Shown here: piece after piece, positions 18,686-26,855 of the stretch | Numbering within the stretch: the stretch's first letter is position 1 | How the letters are laid out: each line of letters starts with the position of its first letter | From: Pseudotabrizicola sediminis | GTDB taxonomy: Bacteria; Pseudomonadota; Alphaproteobacteria; Rhodobacterales; Rhodobacteraceae | Direction: 5' to 3' | DNA length: 64,000 bases | Assembly: GCF_004745575.1 (NCBI RefSeq) | Contig: NZ_RPEM01000001.1 | Location: 62,001 to 126,000 of the forward strand | The notes under the pieces: model-generated | Told to the model about the DNA's origin: nothing | Seen by the model: the letters and a program-made list of their open reading frames with translations, nothing else | Database searches by the model: none | Position numbers and translations under genes: made by a program

Positions 18686-18828
18686 ACCAAGTGCAGCAGC
18701 CGATGTTTTCCGAAGATCGGTTCTGTGGATGCGTGTTACGTATAATGGACGGCGGCTCGCAGCCGAAAGCGTCCCTCACAGGCCTGTTGTAAGACTTCTC
18801 CTCCGCCAAGAAAACCGAGCAACCGCCC

Positions 18829-18851
18829 GTATCTAAATAGGAAGTAGATAC
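18829..18851. promoter_or_regulatory. Inverted repeat upstream of the small ORFs, candidate operator
   Basis: Perfect 7-base arms GTATCTA and TAGATAC separated by 9 bases, ending 13 bases before the ATG of the 55-residue ORF. Position and symmetry fit a repressor or excisionase site. No repressor gene is recognised in the element. Confidence 0.4.
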
Positions 18852-18864
18852 AGGAGCTTATGCT

Positions 18865-19032
18865 ATGAAAACGATCGTCACCCTCGGCATAGCCGGGGGT
18901 TTTCTTTTTGTTGCGCGGGGGTGGATCACCCTATTCGTCACCGTGCTCGTTGCTGCGCGGATCAGCCAGACGCTGGCAGTCGTGATCTTCAAGGAGGCGC
19001 TGAAGGCGGGGTGGTTCGATGCAACCCGGTGA
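18865..19032 (+). CDS. 55-residue hydrophobic protein of the element
   Basis: A short frame: MKTIVTLGIAGGFLFVARGW, then ITLFVTVLVAARISQTLAVV and IFKEALKAGWFDATR. It is almost wholly hydrophobic in residues 3-42 with one or two membrane helices, ending in a charged tail. AGGAG lies at 18852-18856, 8 bases before the ATG. Its end overlaps the next ORF by 14 bases, the usual phage arrangement. Function unknown; small membrane proteins of this kind occur among phage and satellite accessory genes. Confidence 0.6.
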   Translation: MKTIVTLGIAGGFLFVARGWITLFVTVLVAARISQTLAVVIFKEALKAGWFDATR

Positions 19033-19225
19033 TGTGGTGGCCATCGCAGCCTTTGACGATGTGCCGGAACACCTGTTCCAGATCGACGAGGTGCTGGAGG
19101 ACTGTGTGACTGGGGTGGCCCTAACTGGGCCGCTGGCTGGGGAGTACGGGGAACCGGAGTTATCGATGGTTCTCAGGGTCTTGGAGCCAGAAGAGGCTCG
19201 GCAGGGAACTCAACAATCCCTCTAA
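19019..19225 (+). CDS. 68-residue acidic protein of the element
   Basis: Starts inside the previous ORF (ATG 19019), with MQPGDVVAIAAFDDVPEHLF at the N-terminus and an acidic body (EPELSMVLRVLEPEEA). The PGDVVAI opening resembles small beta-barrel phage proteins, but no family is recognised. GGAGG lies further upstream at 18992-18996, so translation probably relies on coupling to the upstream ORF. It ends 69 bases before the integrase start. Confidence 0.55.
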   Translation: MQPGDVVAIAAFDDVPEHLFQIDEVLEDCVTGVALTGPLAGEYGEPELSMVLRVLEPEEARQGTQQSL

Positions 19226-19294
19226 GCCGAAGAAACTAATCAGAAAATTGACAAACAACCAAGCAATGGGGCGAAGGCCCCAGATGGAGGACGC

Positions 19295-20533
19295 ATGTCT
19301 ATTCGTATCCAGTATGCCTACCTGAAGCAGCAGACGTGGCTTTACCGCCGCAACTACCCCAAGGAACTACAGCCGATCTTGGGCCAAGCCTACAAACAGT
19401 CGCTCAAGACCGGGGATGCAAGGGTGGCTAAGGCGAGGGCCGCAGAGGTCAACGCCAAGTATGAGGAGATTGTAACGAAGGCCAAGGCTGGGGGCGCGAT
19501 AGAGAAGCCTGAACCTGTCCGGATCGTTGCTCCTGCCTTTCAACAGGTGACCATTGTTGGCAGGGTCAGCGTGGCGGAACTGGGGAAGCAGTACCTCAAT
19601 CGCCGCTCAAACGAGCTGCAGTATGGCGGCTTCAAGTCGGTCCGTTTCTCGGTAGGGCTGTTCATCTCGCTTTATGGGAGGCGACCGATCGGGGCAGTGA
19701 CGAGGGACGATGCCAAGGCCTTTACCCGGAAGGTAGCACAGTTGGGCAAGCATGTTGGAAAGTCCTGCAAGACCAAGAACTATTCCATGGAACGCCTTTT
19801 GGCGCTTAGCGAGGGGGAAAGGATCAGTCCCCAAACGCAAAAGAGGATCGTCAGTCAGGTGGGACACTTCATGGCCTGGACGGTTTATGAGAGTCATCTG
19901 GCCAGTAACCCCTTCGAGGCTGTGCGGGTGGAGGGAAGGGCTAAGCCACAGCACTTTGAGGCACTGACAGACGAGGAGGTGCTGCACCTGCTCAACCTGC
20001 AAGACCCGAAAATCGGGGTGGCGCTGCGGTTTTGCCTGCTTTCTGGAATGCGTGCAGGTGAGGCTGTTGGGTTGGTCAGAGACGACCTGATCTGGAAAGG
20101 CAACTTGGGCTGGTTCGCTTGGATCAGGGCAAACGAGGTCAGGAAACTGAAGACGGATGCGGCGGAACGGATCGTACCCCTTCATTCGGACCTTACCCCT
20201 TTGCTGGCCGATCTGCCGGGCACTGGGAGGCTGTTCCCCGGCCTCTCTGTGAACATGGTCACCAAGCGGTTCTCTGTTATGCGAGAGCAGTTGCCAATCC
20301 AGAGACAGGGGGTTGTCTTTCACTCCAGCCGAAAGTGGTTCGTGACCCAGTGCGAAAGGGCAGGGGTTCCGGAACACTTCACGGCATCCATCGTGGGTCA
20401 CCAGTCAGCAAGGTCGGAGAACCGGATGACCTACGGCATCTATTCTGCGGGGATCAGCGACGAGCAGAAGCGCGAGATCGTGGAGAAGGTGGGGTTGCCA
20501 GTCAAACGGAGCAAACTTGCCGTTTCTGCCTGA
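19295..20533 (+). CDS. int: Tyrosine-type phage integrase
   Basis: 412-residue integrase that presumably inserted the element into the tRNA-Gln gene. The N-terminus (IQYAYLKQQTWLYRRNYPKE) resembles the DUF6538 arm-binding segment of alphaproteobacterial integrases. Core-binding domain about 85-200; catalytic domain with Arg in LLSGMRAGEAVGL, His-x-x-Arg in VVFHSSRKWFV, His in SIVGHQSARSENRMTYGIYS and a C-terminal Tyr in that segment. GGAGG at 19286-19290 precedes the ATG. It lies in the middle of the element rather than next to the tRNA, which is less common. Confidence 0.9.
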   Translation: MSIRIQYAYLKQQTWLYRRNYPKELQPILGQAYKQSLKTGDARVAKARAAEVNAKYEEIVTKAKAGGAIEKPEPVRIVAPAFQQVTIVGRVSVAELGKQYLNRRSNELQYGGFKSVRFSVGLFISLYGRRPIGAVTRDDAKAFTRKVAQLGKHVGKSCKTKNYSMERLLALSEGERISPQTQKRIVSQVGHFMAWTVYESHLASNPFEAVRVEGRAKPQHFEALTDEEVLHLLNLQDPKIGVALRFCLLSGMRAGEAVGLVRDDLIWKGNLGWFAWIRANEVRKLKTDAAERIVPLHSDLTPLLADLPGTGRLFPGLSVNMVTKRFSVMREQLPIQRQGVVFHSSRKWFVTQCERAGVPEHFTASIVGHQSARSENRMTYGIYSAGISDEQKREIVEKVGLPVKRSKLAVSA

Positions 20534-20642
20534 TGCAGAGCACTATTGGCAGGTGCTGGCTGACTATGTGATCGTCTGGCAATTCAAGTGAAATCTGATC
20601 CCGCTGCCAACGGTGGCGGGGTCAAATCTTAGGGGATAGACA

Positions 20643-21407
20643 ATGCGTCCTAAGCTTTTAGGCTTCCTGCTTTTCCTCTCGATCGCCATGAACATTGGGA
20701 CAGTATCGGTGTCGGCGGTTGCAAGTGTCGTTAGCGGATTTTTCGAGACGGTGACCGGACTCGGTTCTGTAGTGGGGCTCGCTGGTGAAAGGCTTCTAGA
20801 TGCCAATCGGAAGGCAACGACGTTAGAGGCTGAACTTGCAACCGCGAAGACAGGCAACAGCAGGCTACAGGGTGAGCTAGATGCCGCGAAGAGGAGGGGG
20901 GTGGATCTGGATACCAAACTCAAGGCCACTAGCAAAAGAAACGTTGAGCTTCTTGATGAGGTGGCGGTTCTCAGGAAGGATCAGCTTGTAACGTACCGGG
21001 GCAACAAGCTGCTGCTCAAGGATGCCGTAGGCGATACCAATGGCCGCATAGCAAGGAGGACAGCCACAGGAGCAACTCGAAACCTTACAGCAACTCTTGG
21101 CGAAGCGTGGCCGGTCTATGGCATCGCCGTGATCGTAGCAGCCACCACGTGGGAGCTAGCCGATGCCTGCCTGACTATGCAAGACCTGCATGAACTTGAT
21201 GTTGCCTTCAACCCAGCGAAGGCGAACGGGGCTGAGGCTCAGGAAGTGTGCGGTATGAGCGTGCCGTCGCAGCAAGAACTTTGGGAGCAGGTGAAGGGAG
21301 GCCCAAGGGCGGCTTGGGCGACTGTCAGCGAGGCATTTCCTGACGTGCCCGCCCCTGGCCTATCATCATTCGCAGACCTGTTTCTGACGATCAGAGCTCC
21401 ATGGTGA
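20643..21407 (+). CDS. Membrane-anchored coiled-coil protein of the element
   Basis: 254 residues of unrecognised family. Residues 1-45 form a signal-like or anchoring hydrophobic region (LLGFLLFLSIAMNIGTVSVS). Residues about 55-120 are a heptad-rich coiled coil (ATTLEAELATAKTGNSRLQG). A second hydrophobic stretch (about 157-175, VYGIAVIVAATTWELADAC) could be another membrane helix, and the C-terminus is polar. It lies between the integrase and the helicase and is followed by its own terminator. A role at the envelope, such as superinfection exclusion or lysis control, is possible but not shown. Confidence 0.65.
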   Translation: MRPKLLGFLLFLSIAMNIGTVSVSAVASVVSGFFETVTGLGSVVGLAGERLLDANRKATTLEAELATAKTGNSRLQGELDAAKRRGVDLDTKLKATSKRNVELLDEVAVLRKDQLVTYRGNKLLLKDAVGDTNGRIARRTATGATRNLTATLGEAWPVYGIAVIVAATTWELADACLTMQDLHELDVAFNPAKANGAEAQEVCGMSVPSQQELWEQVKGGPRAAWATVSEAFPDVPAPGLSSFADLFLTIRAPW

Positions 21408-21771
21408 AGACCTCAAGGCCTCGGCAGCTTCGGTTGCCGGGGTCGAGTATTTTCCTTTTTTTTTGGCAGATTTTGGGTACCTGATCGAACTTCGAAGGAG
21501 CCTTTGAGTGAGCTTTCTGCTGTTGGCCAGATGGCTGGTAAGCATGCCCTTACGGGTGCCACGGGAGCCAAGATCGATGGTCAGAGAGGGGCTGGCGAAC
21601 GCAATTTGGCAGTTTTTCTAACATATTGATAATAAACAATAATCTACCAGCATGCTCTAATAGAGAAGAGATGGCCAAAGACCGCGCCAATTTTGCACGG
21701 TTTTGCAGCCTGTCGTGGTCTGTGATCGCTGCCTTTTCTCGCTGTTAGGACATACGATTATTGGAGAAATT
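21408..21771. other. Intergenic region of the element with terminator and AT-rich tract
   Basis: About 360 bases between the coiled-coil gene and the helicase. It begins with a terminator (21419-21442), contains an AT-rich tract at about 21606-21660, and ends with the helicase ribosome-binding site GGAGA at 21763-21767. An AT-rich tract directly before a replication-type helicase is a reasonable place for an origin; no repeated iteron was found by eye. Confidence 0.4.
21419..21442 (+). terminator. Intrinsic terminator after the coiled-coil gene
   Basis: Stem CCTCGGCA / TGCCGGGG (one T-G pair) around an 8-base loop containing TTCG, followed within 20 bases by a run of nine T residues at 21456-21464. 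Confidence 0.7.
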
Positions 21772-23169
21772 ATGAACATCATAAATATGCAGCCGCTCGT
21801 AGTAGCGGCACAGGGCTATGACCCTGAACACCTCACACTTCTGGCACGGGCAATGGCAAGCTGGTTCGTTCGGCTTGATAACAGCTACTTTGACGTAGAC
21901 GATCTGGGGCACAAGCGGTCGCGGGTCGACATTGAACAGACGGCCATGATCCGATTTCGTGAGGAGTACCCAGAAGTCCCGCTCACGAGCGCCCTGATGA
22001 GTGCAGTCCTGAAGCGGACGATCCATACTCGCCATACTGTTGCCGACCAGACTATTTTGCCGTGGAATGGGCGGGTGATCTGTCGTCCGGGTGATGCCCG
22101 CAGGATAATCGTTGAGCGTGGGGTGGCAACTATCAACGTGTGGAGAGCGCCTGCCTATCGTCAGTTGGGCATAGGGGAAGCCGACCAAGGCGTAGCGGGG
22201 GAGTTCTTTGACTGGTTCTTCTCGCGCGCGGCTGAGAAGGAGATGTTTCTGAACTGGCTCGCATGGTCGCTTCAGAACGAAGGGGACAAACCAAACTGGG
22301 CACCCTTCTTCTACTCGGCTAGGATGGGGACCGGTAAGAGCGCCTTGGGACGAATCCTGATCAGGCTCTTTGGCGAGGCGAACGCAGTCACCCAGAACAA
22401 CATCGATAAACTCACCGGTCGGTTCAACATGACGCTTCTTCGTAGCAAACTGGTCGTCTGCGAAGAGGTCAATCTTAAGCCGGGTAGTGGGGATGCCAAC
22501 ACCCTGAAGACCTACATCACTGAGAAATTCACAGCTGGAGAAGCAAAAGGCAAGGAAACTGAGAGGGTCGAGCAGCGGGTCTGTCTTGTTCTAACCAGCA
22601 ATCATCTACCATTCTGGATCGAGCCAGAGGACCGACGCTACTACATCGTCAATGTGGATCATGACGGATATGCGCGTGGGCCAAGGGGTGAGGAGTTTGC
22701 AGGGCTGGTGGGCAGGTTGGAGGCGTGGGGGGAGGACCCTGCCAATGTCGCCCGACTGTACAACGCTCTGATGGCACGCGTGCTTCCAGAGGACTTTTCA
22801 GCAAAGACGCTGAACGTAGATACCCATGGTACGGAGATCATGCGTCAGGTCTTTGGCAGTGGACGTGCAACCATACTTGACCAACTGCAGGAGCTTCTCG
22901 ATCAGCGAGGGGTCAACGCGCTGCCTGAGGCCAAGGTCGTGGAGTTGGTGACCGGTACCCTTAAGGCCAACATCAACACTACCAAGCATCTGATGTCTGA
23001 CCTTGGCTGGAGCAAGTGTGCGGTTAAGTGGGGTAGCGTTGATTATGCACGGCAGGTTTGGGTAAGACCGGGCTTCATCGTTTCTCGTGGCAGGGTCAAG
23101 GGCCCCGACGGCTATGATGAACCGCTAGTGAAGCCGGAGGACGATAACTTTGAAATTATCACAGTATAA
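21772..23169 (+). CDS. D5-type SF3 helicase / DUF5906-like ATPase without primase domain
   Basis: 465 residues from ATG 21772, chosen because GGAGA lies 4 bases upstream; an in-frame ATG at 21703 has no site. The ATPase core is clear: Walker A ARMGTGKSALGRI near residue 186, Walker B-like LVVCEEVNL, and the sensor region CLVLTSNHLPFWIE followed by an arginine-rich DRRYYIV. This matches the helicase half of P4-type and phage D5-like replication proteins. The N-terminal 150 residues lack a recognisable primase motif, so priming may depend on host or helper phage. Its end overlaps the HNH gene by 20 bases. Confidence 0.85.
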   Translation: MNIINMQPLVVAAQGYDPEHLTLLARAMASWFVRLDNSYFDVDDLGHKRSRVDIEQTAMIRFREEYPEVPLTSALMSAVLKRTIHTRHTVADQTILPWNGRVICRPGDARRIIVERGVATINVWRAPAYRQLGIGEADQGVAGEFFDWFFSRAAEKEMFLNWLAWSLQNEGDKPNWAPFFYSARMGTGKSALGRILIRLFGEANAVTQNNIDKLTGRFNMTLLRSKLVVCEEVNLKPGSGDANTLKTYITEKFTAGEAKGKETERVEQRVCLVLTSNHLPFWIEPEDRRYYIVNVDHDGYARGPRGEEFAGLVGRLEAWGEDPANVARLYNALMARVLPEDFSAKTLNVDTHGTEIMRQVFGSGRATILDQLQELLDQRGVNALPEAKVVELVTGTLKANINTTKHLMSDLGWSKCAVKWGSVDYARQVWVRPGFIVSRGRVKGPDGYDEPLVKPEDDNFEIITV

Positions 23170-23536
23170 CAATGACTTTTCGTACGTTGATGAGTCACAA
23201 CAGTGGTTTGAAGAGATACTCTCACGGTATCTGGATGAGGCTCGTTCGCGGGCCTTATCTCTGGTCGCAGAGGGGGTAGTCGCTGATACCGGCTGCATCG
23301 AAACGCCGACGCTGGATGCCAGAAAGGTTCGATTTAGAGGACGACAACTTTATGCATATCGCTTCATCTTCTGCATCTTGACTGAGATGCGGGCGGGCTA
23401 CGACGATGTGGTCCGTCATCGCTGCAATAATCGACGCTGCATTAACCCTGACCATCTGGAGATTGGGTCAAGAGGCGAGAACCTGCAAGACGAACGGGAG
23501 TTTTCAGCGAACGGGGTTGATTACACACTGCTTTAG
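23150..23536 (+). CDS. HNH endonuclease-like protein
   Basis: 128 residues. The C-terminal half carries the HNH_3-type core: VVRHRCNNRRCINPDHLEIG followed by SRGENLQD, with the paired Cys and the HL motif. The N-terminal half is acidic and unrecognised. The start overlaps the helicase end by 20 bases. Such small HNH proteins in phages support packaging or homing; with no terminase in the element, assistance to a helper phage or a stand-alone nuclease is equally possible. Confidence 0.8.
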   Translation: MKLSQYNNDFSYVDESQQWFEEILSRYLDEARSRALSLVAEGVVADTGCIETPTLDARKVRFRGRQLYAYRFIFCILTEMRAGYDDVVRHRCNNRRCINPDHLEIGSRGENLQDEREFSANGVDYTLL

Positions 23537-23589
23537 GGGCCGTTCCCCTGGTCCCCCGTAACAGTCAAACCCATCACCCGTCACACCCG

Positions 23590-23610
23590 TTGGGGCACCC
23601 CTTGGGGCAC
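23590..23610 (+). repeat. Two direct copies of TTGGGGCAC, candidate integrase arm sites
   Basis: Copies at 23590-23598 and 23602-23610, repeat period 12 bases, about 65 bases inside the tRNA end of the element. Location and spacing resemble arm-type integrase binding sites. Related TTGGGGC sequence occurs at the left end near 16662-16672, but less exactly. Confidence 0.45.
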
Positions 23611-23673
23611 TTAAGCCGAGGGTGCAAACACTAAGCTACTGGAAAACTTGACACCACGAACAGGGTGAGTGGT

Positions 23674-23748
23674 TGGCTGGGGCGCCAGGATTCGAACCTG
23701 GGTATGTCGGTACCAAAAACCGATGCCTTACCGCTTGGCGACGCCCCA
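23674..23748 (-). tRNA. tRNA-Gln (anticodon UUG)
   Basis: 75 bases including an encoded CCA. On the minus strand it starts TGGGGCGTCGCCAAGCGG and ends with the matching CGCCCCA, discriminator G and CCA. The anticodon loop is TTTTGGT with TTG in the centre, and the T arm has GGTTCGAATCC. Closely matches E. coli tRNA-Gln in arrangement. Its 3' end is the likely attachment site of the element on its left, and the reconstituted gene is complete, so glutamine decoding was not lost by insertion. Confidence 0.95.
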
Positions 23749-23915
23749 ACCGTGCGGCGGTGTTTAGCCAAGGGTGTTGGCGGGTGCAAGGGGGTTCATC
23801 ACAAAAATGCAAAGATGCCCGCGGCATCTGGTGTGCCTCACTCCAGGGATGACCGCGCCACCCCAACCGCAATGCAAAGATGGACGCGGCAGCCCATGCG
23901 CGCTATGGGGCGGGC

Positions 23916-25097
23916 ATGGAAAAACTGGATGTCATTGTTCTGGGGGCCGGGGCTGCGGGCCTGTTCTGCGGGATCGAGGCCGCACGCCGCGGGCGGCGGG
24001 TGCGGGTGATTGATCACGCAAAGGCGCCGGGGGAAAAGATCCGCATCTCGGGTGGGGGGCGCTGCAACTTTACCAATCTGGAGATCGTGCCAGACAGGTT
24101 TTTGTCGCGCAATCCGCGCTTTGCGCTATCGGCGCTCAAACGCTTTACCCAATGGGATTTCATCGCGCGGATGGATGGCTGGGGCATTTCCTGGCACGAA
24201 AAGACGCTGGGCCAGCTGTTTTGTGACGGGCCTGCCACGCAGGTGGTGGAGGCGCTGACGCGCGATCTGGCGCAGGCTGGCGGCGAGCTGTGGCTGGGCT
24301 GCGAGGTCGGTGTGGTCGAGCGGCTACCCGCTGGAGGGTTCCGCGTTGAGACCCCGCGCGGGGTGCTGCACTGCGCCGCGCTGGTGGTGGCGACCGGGGG
24401 CAAGTCCATTCCGAAGATGGGGGCCAGCGGCTTTGGCTATCGGCTGGCCGAACAGTTCGGCCTGCCGCTGGTGGAAACCCGGCCCGGTCTGGTGCCGCTG
24501 ACCTTTGCCGAACAAGAGCTGGTCTGGATGAAGCCGCTGTCGGGCCTGTCGGTTGAAGGCAGGGTGCGGCATGGGCGGACCGAATTCGCCGAAGGGCTGC
24601 TGTTTACCCATCGCGGCTTGTCTGGCCCGGCGATTTTGCAGATCTCCAGCTATTGGCGCGAGGGAGAGGCGATTTCGGTCGATCTCAGCATGGGGCGCGA
24701 TATGGCGGCGCTGTTGCGGGATGCCCGCGCGCAGGGGCCGAAACTGGCGCTGCGCACGGCCCTTGCAGGGCTGGTGCCCGAACGGCTGGCGCGGCATCTG
24801 GAAACGGTGGTGGCACCTGCCGGGCCGCTTGGCACGCTGTCCAACGCGGGCCTGGAGCAGGTCGCCGATGGCTTGCGCAACTGGCGGCTGATGCCGGTGG
24901 GGTCGGAAGGTTACCGCACCGCAGAGGTGACGCTGGGCGGTGTGGATACCGATGCATTGGACGCCCGCACGATGCAGGCCAAGGACGTGGCGGGGCTGTA
25001 TTTCGTGGGCGAGGTGGTGGATGTGACCGGCTGGCTGGGGGGGTATAACTTCCAGTGGGCGTGGTCATCGGGTTGGGCTGCGGGGCAGGTTGTTTGA
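23916..25097 (+). CDS. NAD(P)/FAD-dependent oxidoreductase, HI0933/BaiN (YhiN) family
   Basis: 393-residue flavoprotein. The ATG at 23916 gives the Rossmann motif right at the N-terminus (VIVLGAGAAGLFCGIEAA); an in-frame ATG at 23880 adds 12 non-family residues. Other family signatures: KIRISGGGRCNFTN, FTHRGLSGPAILQIS, and the C-terminal GEVVDVTGWLGGYNFQWAW. The family is widespread and mostly uncharacterised; BaiN of Clostridium reduces bile acid intermediates, which cannot be assumed here. First host gene to the right of the element. Confidence 0.9.
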   Translation: MEKLDVIVLGAGAAGLFCGIEAARRGRRVRVIDHAKAPGEKIRISGGGRCNFTNLEIVPDRFLSRNPRFALSALKRFTQWDFIARMDGWGISWHEKTLGQLFCDGPATQVVEALTRDLAQAGGELWLGCEVGVVERLPAGGFRVETPRGVLHCAALVVATGGKSIPKMGASGFGYRLAEQFGLPLVETRPGLVPLTFAEQELVWMKPLSGLSVEGRVRHGRTEFAEGLLFTHRGLSGPAILQISSYWREGEAISVDLSMGRDMAALLRDARAQGPKLALRTALAGLVPERLARHLETVVAPAGPLGTLSNAGLEQVADGLRNWRLMPVGSEGYRTAEVTLGGVDTDALDARTMQAKDVAGLYFVGEVVDVTGWLGGYNFQWAWSSGWAAGQVV

Positions 25098-25133
25098 AGT
25101 CAACGCCTTGCGCGACTTTCTTCGCGTAAATTA

Positions 25134-26183
25134 TCAGCTTTCAGGATCGCGGTACTGATGCTGATTCCCGTTCGGGTCAGTTAAGGTCCACCCGTTCGCA
25201 TCCGGCATCAGATAGTCCGGTCCGATGGGCACCTTGCCAAACCCGCCCGGAATATCCAGCACATAGGTCGGCAAAGCCGTGCCCGACAGCCGCCCGCGCA
25301 ATTCCGCCATGATCGCCTGACCGGCTGCGATGGTGGTGCGGAAATGGCCCGCACCACGCGCGAGGTCGCAATGGTGCAGGTAATAGGGTTTCACCCGCAA
25401 CCGGATCAGCGCGCGGAACAAAGCCTCCAGCGCATCGGCACTGTCATTCACCCCGCGCAGCAACACCGATTGCGACAAGAGCGGGATGCCCGCATCGGCC
25501 AGCCGGATCAGGGCGGCGCGTGCGTCCACCGTCAGTTCATCGGCGTGGTTGGTGTGCACCACGATCCAGACCGACGGATGCTGCTTCAGCGCGCCGATCA
25601 GCGCATCGGTGATCCGGTCGGGGGCCACCACCGGTACGCGGGTGTGCAGACGCAGCACGCCGACATGCGCAATGGCCACCAGTCGCGCCACCAGATCGGC
25701 AATCCGGCGCGCTGACAGCACCAGCGGGTCACCCCCGGTCAGGATCACCTCATGGATTGCCGGGGTGCGGGCGATATAGTCCAGCGCGGCATCAAGCTGA
25801 TCTTGTGGCAGATGGCCGGTGTCGCCCACGGTTTCGCGGCGAAAGCAGAAGCGGCAATAGACTTCGCAGGTTTTCGTGACATGCAGGATCACCCGGTCAG
25901 GATAGCGATGCGTCAGCCCCGGAACCGGGGCATGGGAATCATCGCCGATGGGATCAAACATGTCTTCGGGCCGCTGGATCAGCTCTGCCGGTGATGGCAC
26001 GAACTGCCGCGCCACGCCGGCGGACCGGGCGGACGCGGCGCGCATCTGCGGGGTCAGGCGCAGGCGGAAGTCCTGCGCCACCCGTTCCAGCACCGGGGCA
26101 TCACCGGCCAGCGCCAGACCGTCGGCGACCAGATCGGCGATGGTCAGCGCCGGGCGCAAGGGCGATGTGCCGTCCATGCTCAC
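25134..26183 (-). CDS. Lysine 2,3-aminomutase-like radical SAM protein (KamA/EpmB family)
   Basis: 349 residues. The radical SAM cluster motif CEVYCRFC is followed by FRRETVG, and the PLP-binding and SAM regions (VILTGGDPLVLS, VLLRGVNDS, PYYLHHCDLARGAGHFRT) are typical of the KamA family. Proteins of this size in proteobacteria are often EpmB, converting a lysine to beta-lysine for elongation factor P modification; neither efp nor epmA is within view, so true KamA or EpmB cannot be decided. The next gene upstream on the same strand ends 4 bases before the start, so the two may be co-transcribed. Confidence 0.85.
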   Translation of the reverse strand: MSMDGTSPLRPALTIADLVADGLALAGDAPVLERVAQDFRLRLTPQMRAASARSAGVARQFVPSPAELIQRPEDMFDPIGDDSHAPVPGLTHRYPDRVILHVTKTCEVYCRFCFRRETVGDTGHLPQDQLDAALDYIARTPAIHEVILTGGDPLVLSARRIADLVARLVAIAHVGVLRLHTRVPVVAPDRITDALIGALKQHPSVWIVVHTNHADELTVDARAALIRLADAGIPLLSQSVLLRGVNDSADALEALFRALIRLRVKPYYLHHCDLARGAGHFRTTIAAGQAIMAELRGRLSGTALPTYVLDIPGGFGKVPIGPDYLMPDANGWTLTDPNGNQHQYRDPES

Positions 26184-26187
26184 AAGG

Positions 26188-26664
26188 TCAGCCGCGCAAG
26201 CCTGTGGCTTCCAGCAGGCCCCGGCGTTTTGCCTCGTAATAATAGCCCTTTGAGTACCACATCACCGCGCGGTCTTCCGACCCGTTGGCCACCATCCACG
26301 CCCCGCGCAGGTATTTCACCGCATAGCGCAGGTTGGTGTCGGGATCGAGCAGATCGGACGGAGCGCCGCGAAACCCCATGGTTCGCGCGGTTTGTGGCAG
26401 GATCTGCATCAGCCCCATGTAGGGCCCGTTGCGCGCCTGCGGGTTGTAGCGCGATTCCCGCTGCACCACCCGGTGCACCAGACTGACAGGCACGTCATAT
26501 TCCGCAGCATAGCGCAGGATCAGCGCCCGCAGTTCTGGCGTCTCGCCCGGGTGGAGCGGGCCGCCGCCGGCCGCAAGGGTCCGCGTATGATCGCGCCCGC
26601 CACAGGCAGACAGGGCCAGCGCAAGACCAAGTGACAGGGCCGCGCGGCGCGAGATCGGGGGCAT
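26188..26664 (-). CDS. Lipoprotein lytic transglycosylase (SLT domain)
   Basis: 158 residues, predicted outer- or inner-membrane lipoprotein acting on peptidoglycan. The start at 26664 (MPPISRRAALSLGLALALSA) has a lipobox ending in Cys (LSAC). The SLT/Goose-lysozyme-like domain shows the catalytic Glu in VVQRESRYNPQA, then GPYMGLMQILPQTA and NLRYAVKYLRG. An upstream in-frame ATG at 26691 is less likely because AGGAT precedes 26664. The gene ends 4 bases before the radical SAM start. Confidence 0.88.
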   Translation of the reverse strand: MPPISRRAALSLGLALALSACGGRDHTRTLAAGGGPLHPGETPELRALILRYAAEYDVPVSLVHRVVQRESRYNPQARNGPYMGLMQILPQTARTMGFRGAPSDLLDPDTNLRYAVKYLRGAWMVANGSEDRAVMWYSKGYYYEAKRRGLLEATGLRG

Positions 26665-26855
26665 GGGCAGATCCTTTGTCCTTGAGTTCACGGCGTTCTA
26701 AAGCATCTGCGCCCCACGCTCCAGCCCCCGGCAATGACATTGACGGGATCGGATGTGGGCCAGACTCCGATACGGACCGGGATAAGACGTTTGGCGGGGT
26801 ATCATGGGGCTTGCGAGCCTGTTAACCTGCGATACCGCAGATTTATCGGTGAGCC

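Larger units (their letters stand above)
16581..23690. mobile_element. tRNA-Gln-associated integrative element (satellite-like)
   Basis: About 7.1 kb between a decayed tRNA-Gln copy on the left and an intact tRNA-Gln(UUG) 3' end on the right. Gene content: LRR cargo protein, two overlapping small ORFs, tyrosine integrase, membrane coiled-coil protein, D5-type SF3 helicase and HNH protein. No capsid, portal, terminase, relaxase or type IV secretion gene is present. Base and codon usage of the LRR gene differ clearly from the neighbours. Layout suggests a phage satellite or a small mobilisable island; the exact core site is unproven. Confidence 0.75.
23537..23915. other. Right junction of the element and tRNA region
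   Basis: About 380 bases without a protein gene. It contains the direct repeats at 23590-23610, the tRNA-Gln gene at 23674-23748, and 170 bases upstream of the flavoprotein gene in which no confident motif is seen. Confidence 0.6.

Noticed and set aside
23537-23660. CRISPR-like short repeats near the tRNA
   Set aside because: Only two copies of a 9-base sequence with a 3-base gap; more consistent with integrase arm sites.
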